Positions 53,508 to 61,791 of a stretch of DNA of 64,000 nt are shown here, one piece after another. Source of the DNA: Marinimicrococcus sp033875255 (GTDB taxonomy: Bacteria > Pseudomonadota > Alphaproteobacteria > Geminicoccales > Geminicoccaceae). Positions within the stretch are counted from its first letter, which is position 1; each line of letters begins with the position of its first letter. The position numbers and the translations under genes were made by a program. Location: positions 62,001-126,000 of the forward strand of contig JAWZSN010000010.1 in the NCBI GenBank assembly GCA_033875255.1, written 5' to 3'. The notes under the pieces were generated by a model. That model saw nothing but the letters and a program-made list of their open reading frames with translations, did no database searches and was not told the DNA's origin.

Positions 53508-54047
53508 CTAGTGCTCGTGGCCGCGGGCGGGACGCCCGTAGCGGTCGTTGATGCCGGCCAGCTCCAGCGCGTAGCGCAGGGTGAGCAGGGCGAAGCCCAC
53601 CGGCACCGCGCCATAGAGCCATGCCATGGAGACATCGAGGGTGGGGCTGAGCTGGCCGCTCTTCAGCACGAAGGCAGCGAGCACGATCCCGAGCTTGGTG
53701 AGGTAGGCGCAGAAGACCACGCCCGCGAGGTTGATGAGCGTGCCGACGAGCCAGCGCAGCTTGGCCGGCAGCCGGTCGAAGAGGGCGGTCATGGCGATCT
53801 GGCGGCCGCGCTCCAGCGCCAGTCCCTGGCCCAGGAACACCAGCCAGGCGAGGCCGAAGAGGGTCGCCTCCTCGATCCACGCGAAGCGCGCGGCGGCGAG
53901 CGGGAAGACCTCGCGGACGATGATGTTGCCGGCATAGGCCACCGACATCGCCACGAGGATCAGGGCGACGGCGATGCGCTCGAAGGCGCGCAGGACGTCG
54001 AGCGCCCTGTGCGCGCCCCGGGCAGCCGGCCGTGTGGCGTGATCCAT
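53508..54047 (-). CDS. dctQ: TRAP transporter small permease (DctQ)
   Basis: 179 aa membrane protein with four predicted helices. VREVFPLAAARFAWIEEATLF and FLGQGLALERGRQIAMTALF are characteristic DctQ segments. It sits between the dctP and dctM genes with gaps of 25 and 8 nt. The N-terminal 25 residues are cytoplasmic and basic. Confidence 0.93.
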   Translation of the reverse strand: MDHATRPAARGAHRALDVLRAFERIAVALILVAMSVAYAGNIIVREVFPLAAARFAWIEEATLFGLAWLVFLGQGLALERGRQIAMTALFDRLPAKLRWLVGTLINLAGVVFCAYLTKLGIVLAAFVLKSGQLSPTLDVSMAWLYGAVPVGFALLTLRYALELAGINDRYGRPARGHEH

Positions 54048-54072
54048 TCCCGCTGCGCTCGCCGCTGTCTGG

Positions 54073-55107
54073 TCAGTTCGCGAGGCCGAGACGCTCGACC
54101 TCGTCGCGGTAGATCTCGAGCGCCTTGCGGCCTTCCTCGCCGGCCCGCTCCAGATAGGCGGCCTCGGCCTTGGGGAACATCAGCTCGCGCCACGCCCGGC
54201 GCTCGTCGGCACCGAGCTCGCGGACCTCGACGCCGGCAGCGCGGATCGTCTCCAGCGCCTTCTCCTGGGCCGCCTCCTTCATCTGCTCGACCTCCGGGCG
54301 GACCTCCTCGATGGCCGCCGTGATGACCTCGCGATGGCCCTCGGGCAGGCTGCCCCACCAGGCCGGGCTGAACAGGAAGACGTCCTCCATCGCGCCATGC
54401 TCGGAGAGCACCAGGTGCTTTTGGACCTCGAAATACTTCATGGTGGCGATGGTATCGAGCGGGTTCTCCTGCCCGTCGACCACGCCGGTCTGGAGCGCGG
54501 TGTAGAGCTCGCCGAACGGGATCACCACGGCCGAGGCGCCCAGCGCCGAGAACTGCTCGATGAGAATTCGCGAGTCCATCACCCGGAACTTCTGGCCGGC
54601 GAACGCGGCGATCTCGTCCATGGGCTGGGCCGAGGTCACGTTCTTGCGGCCGTTGGGCCACAGCGCGACCGCCGCGAGGCCGCGGCTCTCGAAGCTTTCG
54701 AGGATGTAGTCGCCCAGCGGACCCTGGCGCAGCTCCTGGGCCTTCTCGCGATCGGCGGGGAACAGGAAGGGCAGGTCGAGCACCGAGACCACGGGATTGA
54801 AGCCGCCGAGGAAGGCCGCCGGCATCACGGTGCCTTCCATGGCGCCGAACTGGGTGCCCTCGACCATCTGCCGGGCGTTGCCGAGCTGCGAGGAGGGGAA
54901 GAGCTGCAGCTCGACCTCGCCGCCGGTGCGCTCGAGGACCAGAGCAGCGAGCTTCTCCAAAGCCTGGTGGCGGGGCTGGCTGGGTGCCTCGAGATGGCCG
55001 ATGCGAGCGACGTAGGTCGCCTCGGCGGCAGCCTCTGGGAGGCCGGCTGCCAGCGTTGCCGTCAGGGCGCCCGCTGCGAGCAGGAAGAGGCGGCGACAGG
55101 CTTGCAT
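54073..55107 (-). CDS. dctP: TRAP transporter solute-binding protein (DctP)
   Basis: 344 aa periplasmic binding protein. The signal peptide (CRRLFLLAAGALTATLAAGL, ending AAAEA) is followed by TYVARIGHLEAPSQPRHQAL. FPSSQLGNARQMVEGTQFG, the conserved Arg region KFRVMDSRILIEQFSALGA and PFGELYTALQTGVVDGQENP are DctP hallmarks; the Arg binds a substrate carboxylate. ATG at 55107 has GGAG 8 nt upstream. It is the first transporter gene after the XRE regulator. Confidence 0.94.
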   Translation of the reverse strand: MQACRRLFLLAAGALTATLAAGLPEAAAEATYVARIGHLEAPSQPRHQALEKLAALVLERTGGEVELQLFPSSQLGNARQMVEGTQFGAMEGTVMPAAFLGGFNPVVSVLDLPFLFPADREKAQELRQGPLGDYILESFESRGLAAVALWPNGRKNVTSAQPMDEIAAFAGQKFRVMDSRILIEQFSALGASAVVIPFGELYTALQTGVVDGQENPLDTIATMKYFEVQKHLVLSEHGAMEDVFLFSPAWWGSLPEGHREVITAAIEEVRPEVEQMKEAAQEKALETIRAAGVEVRELGADERRAWRELMFPKAEAAYLERAGEEGRKALEIYRDEVERLGLAN

Positions 55108-55156
55108 GGAGGCATCTCCGTGGCTGACCGAGGGGCGAACGGTATGTTGCAATTTC

Positions 55157-55169
55157 GCGACGTCGTCGC
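55157..55169. promoter_or_regulatory. Inverted repeat before dctP
   Basis: GCGAC (55157-55161) and GTCGC (55165-55169) with a 3-nt spacer, next to an A/T run, lie 50 nt upstream of dctP in the gap after the XRE regulator gene. Plausible operator for that regulator; inferred from symmetry and position. Confidence 0.4.
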
Positions 55170-55195
55170 TTTTTTGAAGCTAGGCAGCGTCAGCG

Positions 55196-56104
55196 TCAAG
55201 AGGCCGGGCAGGCGGCCCGTCCGGCCGCAGCCTCTTCCTCGCGGACGCGGCGGAGAAGGGAGCGCAGGGCGGCGGCCGCCTGGGCGCCCTTGAGGGCGCG
55301 GGACCAGAGCTGCTCGAAGGTGGCGGTCCACAGCTCGACCGCCTCGCGGGTGGAGGTGATCATCGCCACGCCGCTGTCGATGTTGGCGAGCTCGCCCAGG
55401 CGGAACGGGCTGATCGCCACCACGGGGCCCTCCGGGCGCCGGAAGATCTGGAAGGTGAGGCTGGGCATCGCCCCTTCCACAAGGCCGATCTGGATGCCTA
55501 CCGGCTCCTGCTCCATCACCTGGCATAGAGTCTCGATCTCGAGCGCTGCCAGGTGGCGCCGACGGGCGGCCTCCTCAGGCGGGAGGTCGAAGGTGCCTAT
55601 CAGGCCCAGCCGCAGGAACCGCTCGATCTCGATGCTGCCCACGAGGCTCGCCACCGCCGGGCGGCGCCGCTGCCAGGTGCGGCGGCGCTCGTCGAGGATC
55701 GCCAGCACTGCCTCCTGCGCCGCCTCCAGACAGGCGCCGTTGCCGGCCTCGGCGAGCATGTGGCGGAGATGCGCGCCGTAGTCCGGCGAGGTGAGCAGGT
55801 AGGAGACCGGCTCGAAGTGGGTCATGATCTGCTCGGCGCCTTCCTCAAGCTGCCGCATGCGCTCGAAGAAGCTGATGGCGCTGGCATGATACTCGACGCC
55901 GACCCCAAGCAGCGACTCGATCGACACCCCCAGCAGCCCGGCGATACGCTCGAAGGTCTCGAGCTTCACGATCGAGCCCTTCTCCAGGCGGAATACCGCC
56001 GCGCGCGACAGGCCGAGCTGCTGCGCCACCTGCTCGGCGGTCAGTCCTCTGGCCAGCCGGTAGGCGCGCAGGCGGGAGCCTATCTGCTGGTAATCGATGC
56101 TCAC
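55196..56104 (-). CDS. XRE-family transcriptional regulator
   Basis: 302 aa regulator with an N-terminal helix-turn-helix (IGSRLRAYRLARGLTAEQVA, then LGLSRAAVFRLEKGS) and a long C-terminal domain of unknown ligand. GTG at 56104 is preferred, with AAGGA 7 nt upstream; the frame extends to 56143. It precedes the TRAP and pyrimidine genes on the same strand and is probably their regulator. C-terminal segments such as EIERFLRLGLIGTFDLPPEE show no domain I can name. Confidence 0.85.
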   Translation of the reverse strand: MSIDYQQIGSRLRAYRLARGLTAEQVAQQLGLSRAAVFRLEKGSIVKLETFERIAGLLGVSIESLLGVGVEYHASAISFFERMRQLEEGAEQIMTHFEPVSYLLTSPDYGAHLRHMLAEAGNGACLEAAQEAVLAILDERRRTWQRRRPAVASLVGSIEIERFLRLGLIGTFDLPPEEAARRRHLAALEIETLCQVMEQEPVGIQIGLVEGAMPSLTFQIFRRPEGPVVAISPFRLGELANIDSGVAMITSTREAVELWTATFEQLWSRALKGAQAAAALRSLLRRVREEEAAAGRAACPAS

Positions 56105-56246
56105 CGGTGATCCTTGGGAGTAATTTTTTAGACGATGTCGCAAGCCTAATGGGCCGCCGGCAGCCGGGCAACCATCGATGGTCAGGATCGGGAACCGTAC
56201 GAGGGGCGTGTGGTTTTACGAACGGATCAGCCGCAGGTGCCTCTCC

Positions 56247-56786
56247 ATGGACGCCCTCCCCGACAGCCTGCTTGTGTGGTGGGCCAGCCTCTCCTCCGCG
56301 CTCGATGTGGCGGGGCGCCTCGGCGTGGCCGCACTGTGCGGCGCGGCGTTGGGTCTCGACCGGGAGTTGCGTGACAAGCCGCTGGGCCTGCGCACCTACA
56401 TGCTGGTGAGCCTCGGCGCGGGGGCTTTCTCGATCCTGACGCTGCGCCTCGTCGATGTGCTCGGCGCCGAGGAGAAGATGGCGCTGGACCCCACCCGGGT
56501 CATCGAGGGCGTGATCGGCGGTATCGGCTTTCTGGGAGCCGGTGCGATCATCCAGGGCCGCGGCCGGATCCGCGGCGCCACCACCGGGGCCGGGATCTGG
56601 GTGGTCGGCGCCATCGGCATGGCCGCCGGCTTCGGTCTCTACATGCACGCGATCGTCTTCACGGCCCTGGCCGTCTGCATCATGACGGTGCTGGGCGTGC
56701 TGAGCGCCCGTCTGCACGACGCCTTGGCCGACGAGGATGAGACGAAAGGCCCCCGTCCGATGAAAACGGAAGAAAAGGGATCATGA
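56247..56786 (+). CDS. MgtC/SapB family membrane protein
   Basis: 179 aa protein with four to five membrane helices. GVAALCGAALGLDRELRDKP and GLRTYMLVSLGAGAFSILTL, then IGGIGFLGAGAIIQGRGRIR and GATTGAGIWVVGAIGMAAG, are diagnostic for the MgtC family. Members affect magnesium limitation or ATP homeostasis, but short ones lacking the C-terminal ACT-like domain, like this one, have no settled role. ATG at 56247 opens just before the first helix. Confidence 0.9.
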   Translation: MDALPDSLLVWWASLSSALDVAGRLGVAALCGAALGLDRELRDKPLGLRTYMLVSLGAGAFSILTLRLVDVLGAEEKMALDPTRVIEGVIGGIGFLGAGAIIQGRGRIRGATTGAGIWVVGAIGMAAGFGLYMHAIVFTALAVCIMTVLGVLSARLHDALADEDETKGPRPMKTEEKGS

Positions 56787-56843
56787 GGCGTCTATTGTGA
56801 AGGATGTTGCGGATCGGCAACGGTCCGTGGGGGGAGGAAGCAG

Positions 56844-57197
56844 ATGGCAACCGTCGTCCAGGCGCGTCCTGCCGCGGCGATGATGCATGTGGCGGCCGCC
56901 TTCGTGGTGTGGGCGCTGCACCTGGTAGCCGTCCAGGCAGCCGCTGCGGCGGCGTGCAGCACCATGACGTTCCCGGCCCATCTGGCCGGCGGGGTGGTGG
57001 CACCGATCCTGGCTGCGGCGGCGACCGCAATGGCGAGCGTGGCGCTCGCAGCGATCGCCGGCACCGTTCTCGTGCGGACGTGCCATCAGGGCGCCTCGGC
57101 ACTGCTGCGCACACCCTGCCTCGGCGCCGTTGCGATCCTCGAGCTGGCGGTCGTCCTGCAGGCCGTGCCGGTGCTGCTGCTCCAAGCCTGCGGCTGA
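56844..57197 (+). CDS. Small membrane protein of unknown function
   Basis: 117 aa Ala/Val-rich protein with about three hydrophobic helices and four Cys residues (ACSTM, RTCHQG, TPCLGAV, QACG). A strong ribosome site (GGAGGAAG) is 5 nt upstream, supporting translation. No family is recognised. It follows the MgtC-like gene by 57 nt and converges with the HAD phosphatase gene. Confidence 0.6.
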   Translation: MATVVQARPAAAMMHVAAAFVVWALHLVAVQAAAAAACSTMTFPAHLAGGVVAPILAAAATAMASVALAAIAGTVLVRTCHQGASALLRTPCLGAVAILELAVVLQAVPVLLLQACG

Positions 57198-57210
57198 TCG
57201 GGCAGGACGG

Positions 57211-58023
57211 TCAACGGACCGCGAGCAGGGCCTCGGCCAGCTCGGCAAAGCCGTGACCGCCTTCGGCCGAGGTGATCCACGCGGGAGCCGCCTCGAGACG
57301 CGGCAAGAAGCGGCGCAGGTTGGCGACGCCCACTGCGGTGCGCGCGAAATGGGCGAACATCGGCTGGTCGTTGGGCGAATCGCCTGCAAACGCGCAGCGC
57401 TCGCGCCCGGCGTCGACGTCGGCGCCGAAGGCCTCCTCCATGAAGATCCGCGTCATGGTGAGCTTGTCGTAACTGCCGAACCAGCCATTGACGTGGATCG
57501 AGCTCACCTTGGCGGTGCACCCCGCCTCCTCGAACAGCTCGACGATGCGCGTCACTGCCTCCTCGGGCAAAGCCGGCACGTCCTCGCAGAAGTCGATCGC
57601 CAGGTCGGCCTCGCGGTAGAGCTGGTCGGAGGCCAGGGCGGTGCCCGGCACCTCGCGCAGGATCCGGCGGCCCAGCTCGGCCAGCCGGGCGCGGTTGGCG
57701 GCGCGGGTCGGCTCGTCCATCAAGAACCGGCGCAGCAGCCGGCCGCGCGCCGCGTCGTGGCGGAACCAGAAGGCGCCGTTCTCGCCGACGACGCCGTCGA
57801 CCGGCCACATCCGGGCGATGTGATCGCACCAGCCGGCCGGCCGTCCGGTGATCGGCACGACGCGCAAGCCTGCCTCGCGCAGCCGCTCCATCGCCGCATA
57901 GGCAATCGCCGGCAGCCGGCCATCGAGGCTCAGCGTGTCGTCGATGTCGGTGAACACGGTGGTGATCGCGCGGCGCTCTCCGGCCGCCCAGTCGGCCAGC
58001 GGGCGCGGGGCCTGGTGTGTCAT
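57211..58023 (-). CDS. HAD-IIB family phosphatase
   Basis: 270 aa Cof/sucrose-phosphatase-type HAD hydrolase. Motif I is TVFTDIDDTLS near residue 24, with the nucleophile Asp. RVVPITGRPAGWCDHIARMW gives the motif II Thr, and CAFAGDSPNDQPMFAHF carries motif IV near residue 216. A type IIB cap lies between. Likely substrates are sugar phosphates; the exact one cannot be told. It stands alone and is divergent from nothing obvious; the GntR gene lies upstream on the same strand. Confidence 0.87.
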   Translation of the reverse strand: MTHQAPRPLADWAAGERRAITTVFTDIDDTLSLDGRLPAIAYAAMERLREAGLRVVPITGRPAGWCDHIARMWPVDGVVGENGAFWFRHDAARGRLLRRFLMDEPTRAANRARLAELGRRILREVPGTALASDQLYREADLAIDFCEDVPALPEEAVTRIVELFEEAGCTAKVSSIHVNGWFGSYDKLTMTRIFMEEAFGADVDAGRERCAFAGDSPNDQPMFAHFARTAVGVANLRRFLPRLEAAPAWITSAEGGHGFAELAEALLAVR

Positions 58024-58116
58024 GTTCTGCTTTCCGTTCCGGTCGTGGACGGCGCTGGGGCAGGACCCTTCGCGGATCGATAGAGTAGCACCGGCCGGCA
58101 ACGGGCATGAAGCGGG

Positions 58117-58821
58117 TCACGTCTCCTTGACGGCGTAGCGCTTCAAGATGGCTCCGACATCGTAGTTGCGGGCGTCGTCTTCCTTGATGGAGGAGCGCTT
58201 CTCGACCGTGCCCAGATGGTGCTGCATGGCCTGGACAGCGGCCGCGGCGTCGCCCCGGCTGAGCGCCGCGACGATGGCACGGTGCTCGCTTACCGCGCAG
58301 TCGGTGGAGTGCGCCTGGCCATAGAGCGCGAGGATCAGCGACGAGCGTGAGAGCAGCTCGCTCACGTAGCGCGTAAGAATCCGGTTGTTGACCATTCCGG
58401 CAAGGAGGCGGTGGAAATCGCCGGCGAGCTGGCTGGCTGCCTGGCTGTCGGGCATGCTGGTCTGCTCCTCCAGGCGCACGTGCTGCTCCAGCGTCTCGAC
58501 CTGTGCCGCGGTGAGCCGGCCGGCCAGGCGCCGCGCCACCTCCTGCTCGAGGCAGCGGCGCATGTCGAAGATCTCCTGCGCTTCCGTGGGATCGGGGCTT
58601 GCCACGATGGCGACCCGGTTGCGCCGCGCCTCGACCAGTCTCTCTGCATGCAGGCGGGCGAGGGCGGCTCGCACGCTGGTTCGGCTGACCCCGAAACAGT
58701 CGCCGATCGCATCCTCCGGCAGCCTGTCGCCCGGCCGCAGCGCCTGCTCGACGATCGCCTGGCGCAACGCCGCGTATATCTTATCGCTTCGCGAGGGTTT
58801 CCCCGCCCGCGCTCGACCCAT
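58117..58821 (-). CDS. GntR-family (FadR subfamily) transcriptional regulator
   Basis: 234 aa regulator. The winged helix-turn-helix contains IYAALRQAIVEQALRPGDRL and CFGVSRTSVRAALARLHAER. The C-terminal FCD domain has an all-helical effector fold with metal-site His residues (DFHRLLAG, SEHRAIVAAL, HHLGTVE). It is divergent from the amidohydrolase/ABC transporter operon, with the 32-bp palindrome between them. Confidence 0.93.
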   Translation of the reverse strand: MGRARAGKPSRSDKIYAALRQAIVEQALRPGDRLPEDAIGDCFGVSRTSVRAALARLHAERLVEARRNRVAIVASPDPTEAQEIFDMRRCLEQEVARRLAGRLTAAQVETLEQHVRLEEQTSMPDSQAASQLAGDFHRLLAGMVNNRILTRYVSELLSRSSLILALYGQAHSTDCAVSEHRAIVAALSRGDAAAAVQAMQHHLGTVEKRSSIKEDDARNYDVGAILKRYAVKET

Positions 58822-58849
58822 GACCCCGGAATTCCTTTACAACTTTGCT

Positions 58850-58881
58850 GCGCCTGCAAAGTGTATACACCTTGCAGGCGC
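58850..58881. promoter_or_regulatory. 32-bp near-perfect palindrome, likely GntR operator
   Basis: Arms GCGCCTGCAA (58850-58859) and TTGCAGGCGC (58872-58881) are perfect, and the centre GTGTATACAC (58861-58870) is itself a perfect palindrome. Only the pair at 58860/58871 mismatches. It lies 28 nt before the GntR start and 59 nt before the amidohydrolase start, so binding would control both. Confidence 0.75.
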
Positions 58882-58940
58882 TATGGTACGTGGCACGGTC
58901 AGAAGACGTCGCATCCAGCGATCAGGGAAGGAATATCGGC

Positions 58941-60131
58941 GTGGCTGGCGATCTCCTCCTAAGAAATGTCCGCCCGTTGGGCGGCGAGCCCATCGACGTC
59001 CTGCTGCGCGAGGGCAGGATCGCCCCCGCGGGCGCGCCGGGTGGCGCCGCCGAGCCGGTCGAGTGCAGCGGGGCGATCCTCGCGCCGGGCCTGGTCGAGG
59101 CGCACACCCATCTCGACAAGACGCTGGTGGGCATGCCCTGGTACCGCAACGAGGTGGGGCCGCTTCTCGTCGACAAGATCGACAACGAGCGTCGCCAGCG
59201 CCGCCTGCTCGGAATCGACCCGGAGCGCCAGTCGGCGCGGCTGGCGCTGCAGGCGCTGGCCTTGGGCTCCACCCACATCCGCAGCCATGTCGACGTCGAC
59301 ACCGAGCTTGGCCTTGCCGCCATCGAGGGGGTCATGGCGACCCGCGAGCGGCTGGCGGGCGTGGTCGACATCGAGATCGTGGCGTTCCCGCAAAGCGGGC
59401 TGCTGGTCCGGCCGGGCACGCTCGAGCTGCTCGAGGAGGCGATGCGGATGGGCTCGCAGGTGGTGGGAGGGCTCGATCCTTGCGGCATCGACCGCGACCC
59501 GAAGGGCCATCTGGATGCCGTCTTCGGTCTCGCCCAGCGGTTCGGCCGGCCGGTCGATATCCATCTGCACGAGCCGGGTGAGCTCGGCGCCTTCTCGCTG
59601 GAGCTGATCGTCGAGCGTACGCTGGCGCTGGGCATGCAGGGCAAGGTCGCCGTCAGCCACGCTTTCTGCCTCGGCATGGCGGATCTTGAGCGGGTGGCAG
59701 GTCTGGTCGAGCTGGTCGCCGAGGCGGAGATCGCCATCGTCACCACGGCACCGCCCTCGCGGCCGGTGCCGGCGGTCCGCCAGCTCGCCAGGGCGGGCAT
59801 CGTCATGGCCGCAGGCTCGGATGGCGTGCGCGACACCTGGGGGCCTTACGGCAACGGCGACATGCTCGAGCGCGCCATGCTGCTGGGCCTTCGCAACAAT
59901 CTGCGGCGCGACGACGAGCTCGAGCTGGCGCTCGAGGTCTGCACGGCGGGCGGTGCCAGGGTGATGGCGCTGGAAGATTACGGGCTGGAGCCCGGCTGCC
60001 GCGCCGATCTGGTGCTGCTCGAGGGCGAGACCGTGGCCGAGGCGGTGGTGAGTCGCGCACCGCGCCGGCTGGTCATCAAGGGCGGCAAGATCGTCGCCCG
60101 CGACGGACGAGCGCTCGTCGAGGCGCCGTGA
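58941..60131 (+). CDS. Cytosine-deaminase/AtzC-like metal-dependent amidohydrolase
   Basis: 396 aa amidohydrolase. The metal site HTHLDK is near residue 54, IRSHVDVD near 113, the HLHEPGE and VSHAFCLG segments supply further ligands, and GSDGVRDTWGPYGNGDMLER holds the catalytic Asp. It belongs to the cytosine deaminase and N-isopropylammelide hydrolase group acting on cyclic amidines or amides. A GTG start is taken, with AAGGA 8 nt upstream. It is the first gene of an operon with a peptide-type ABC importer, suggesting hydrolysis of an imported nitrogen heterocycle or related compound. Confidence 0.87.
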   Translation: MAGDLLLRNVRPLGGEPIDVLLREGRIAPAGAPGGAAEPVECSGAILAPGLVEAHTHLDKTLVGMPWYRNEVGPLLVDKIDNERRQRRLLGIDPERQSARLALQALALGSTHIRSHVDVDTELGLAAIEGVMATRERLAGVVDIEIVAFPQSGLLVRPGTLELLEEAMRMGSQVVGGLDPCGIDRDPKGHLDAVFGLAQRFGRPVDIHLHEPGELGAFSLELIVERTLALGMQGKVAVSHAFCLGMADLERVAGLVELVAEAEIAIVTTAPPSRPVPAVRQLARAGIVMAAGSDGVRDTWGPYGNGDMLERAMLLGLRNNLRRDDELELALEVCTAGGARVMALEDYGLEPGCRADLVLLEGETVAEAVVSRAPRRLVIKGGKIVARDGRALVEAP

Positions 60132-60166
60132 CGGCAACAATGACAGGGCAAGCAGGGAAAGGCTGG

Positions 60167-61741
60167 ATGATCAGAAATGCAGTGCTGGGCGCATCCGCCC
60201 TGGCGATGGCGCTGACCGCGGGCGCCGCCCACGCCAACACTCTTAGATGGGCGTTCAGTGGCGACGTGGTGACGCTCGACCCGTTCGCCCATACCGAGAG
60301 CTTCACCTCGGCCTTCCTCGAGCATATCTATGAGCCGCTGGTGCGCCGCGACCGCGATCTCGGCATCGAGCCGGCGCTGGCGACCTCCTGGGAGATCGTC
60401 CAGCCCGACGTCTGGCGCTTCAAGCTGCGCGAGGGTGTCACCTTCCACGACGGCGCACCTTTCACCGCCGACGACGTGGTGGCATCGATCACCCGCGTGT
60501 TGAACCCCGACGCCAGGGCCCGGGGGCGCCTCCTGTCGGTAAAAGAAGCCCGCAAGATCGACGATCTGACCGTCGAGATGGTGACCGACGGTCCCTACCC
60601 GCTGCTGCTCAACGACCTCAACGGCATCCACATCATGGACGCCGAGTGGCTGAAGGCGAATGACGCCGAGCAGCCGGGCAACACCACCACCGGCGTTACC
60701 ACCTACGCCTCGACCCACACCAATGGCACCGGCCCCTTCAAGCTCGAGAGCTACCGGCCCGACCAGAAGACCGTGCTCACGGTGAACGAGGCGTGGTGGG
60801 ACGAGCCCGAGCACAACCTGACCCGCATCGAGTTCATGCCGATCAAGTCCGACGCCACGCGCGTTGCGGCCCTCCTTTCGGGCGAGATCGACATGATGGT
60901 GCCGGCACCCCTGCAGGACATTGCGCGGATCCAGGCAGCGCCGGGCCTCGAGGTGGCCGAGAGCCCCAGCCTGCGCACCATCTTCTTCGGGATGAACCAG
61001 CAGGACGAGGAGCTGCACGACAGCAACGTCAAGGGCAAGAACCCGCTCAAGGACGTCCGGGTGCGCAAGGCGCTGTGGATGGGGATCGATACCGATCTTC
61101 TGAACAGGAAGGTGATGCGCGGCACGGCCCGCGTCGCCGGCCTGCTCGCTGCGCCCGCCATCCGGGGCCATGACGACGCCATCGATGCTCGCCCGCCCCA
61201 TGATGTCGACGGGGCCAAGGCGCTGCTCGCGGAGGCCGGATATCCCGACGGCTTCAGCACCAACCTCTCCTGCCCCAACGACCGCTACGTCAAGGACGAG
61301 GAGCTGTGCGTCGCGGTGGCCGCCATGTGGGCGCGGATCGGCGTCAAGGCCAACCTCGTCGCCGAGAGCAAGACCACCTTCTTCCCCAAGGTCGATCGCG
61401 GCGAGGCCGACATCTATCTCCTGGGCTGGGCGACCCTGCCGCAGATGGACACCTACAGCATCGTCTCCAGCCTGCTCGCCACCCCGGACGGCCCGCTCGG
61501 CGGCAACAATGCGGGCGGCTACAGCAACGCGCGGATCGACGAGATCGCCATCGAGGCGGCAACCGAGCTCGACGAGACCAAGCGCCTCGCCATGATGACC
61601 GAGGCCCTCAAGATCGCGCGCGACGAGGTCGCCTATATCCCGCTGCACCAGCAGCCGATCGCCTGGGCGATGCGCAGCAATGTCGAGCTGCCGCAGTTCG
61701 CCGACGAGTATGTCCGGCTGCGGTTCGCCCGGATCAACTGA
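60167..61741 (+). CDS. ABC transporter substrate-binding protein, family 5 (peptide/nickel type)
   Basis: 524 aa periplasmic binding protein. Signal peptide MIRNAVLGASALAMALTAGA with cleavage after AHA, then NTLRWAFSGDVVTLDPFAHT. LEHIYEPLVRRDRDLGIEPA and LREGVTFHDGAPFTADDVVA are the SBP_bac_5 signatures. ATG at 60167 has GGGAAAGG upstream; an alternative GTG at 60128 overlaps the amidohydrolase stop. Family members bind di- and oligopeptides but also other small molecules. Confidence 0.9.
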   Translation: MIRNAVLGASALAMALTAGAAHANTLRWAFSGDVVTLDPFAHTESFTSAFLEHIYEPLVRRDRDLGIEPALATSWEIVQPDVWRFKLREGVTFHDGAPFTADDVVASITRVLNPDARARGRLLSVKEARKIDDLTVEMVTDGPYPLLLNDLNGIHIMDAEWLKANDAEQPGNTTTGVTTYASTHTNGTGPFKLESYRPDQKTVLTVNEAWWDEPEHNLTRIEFMPIKSDATRVAALLSGEIDMMVPAPLQDIARIQAAPGLEVAESPSLRTIFFGMNQQDEELHDSNVKGKNPLKDVRVRKALWMGIDTDLLNRKVMRGTARVAGLLAAPAIRGHDDAIDARPPHDVDGAKALLAEAGYPDGFSTNLSCPNDRYVKDEELCVAVAAMWARIGVKANLVAESKTTFFPKVDRGEADIYLLGWATLPQMDTYSIVSSLLATPDGPLGGNNAGGYSNARIDEIAIEAATELDETKRLAMMTEALKIARDEVAYIPLHQQPIAWAMRSNVELPQFADEYVRLRFARIN

Positions 61742-61791
61742 CAGGAGAAGCGGGGCAGGCCGGCCGGTGCCGGCGGTCCCGCGCTGCGCCG

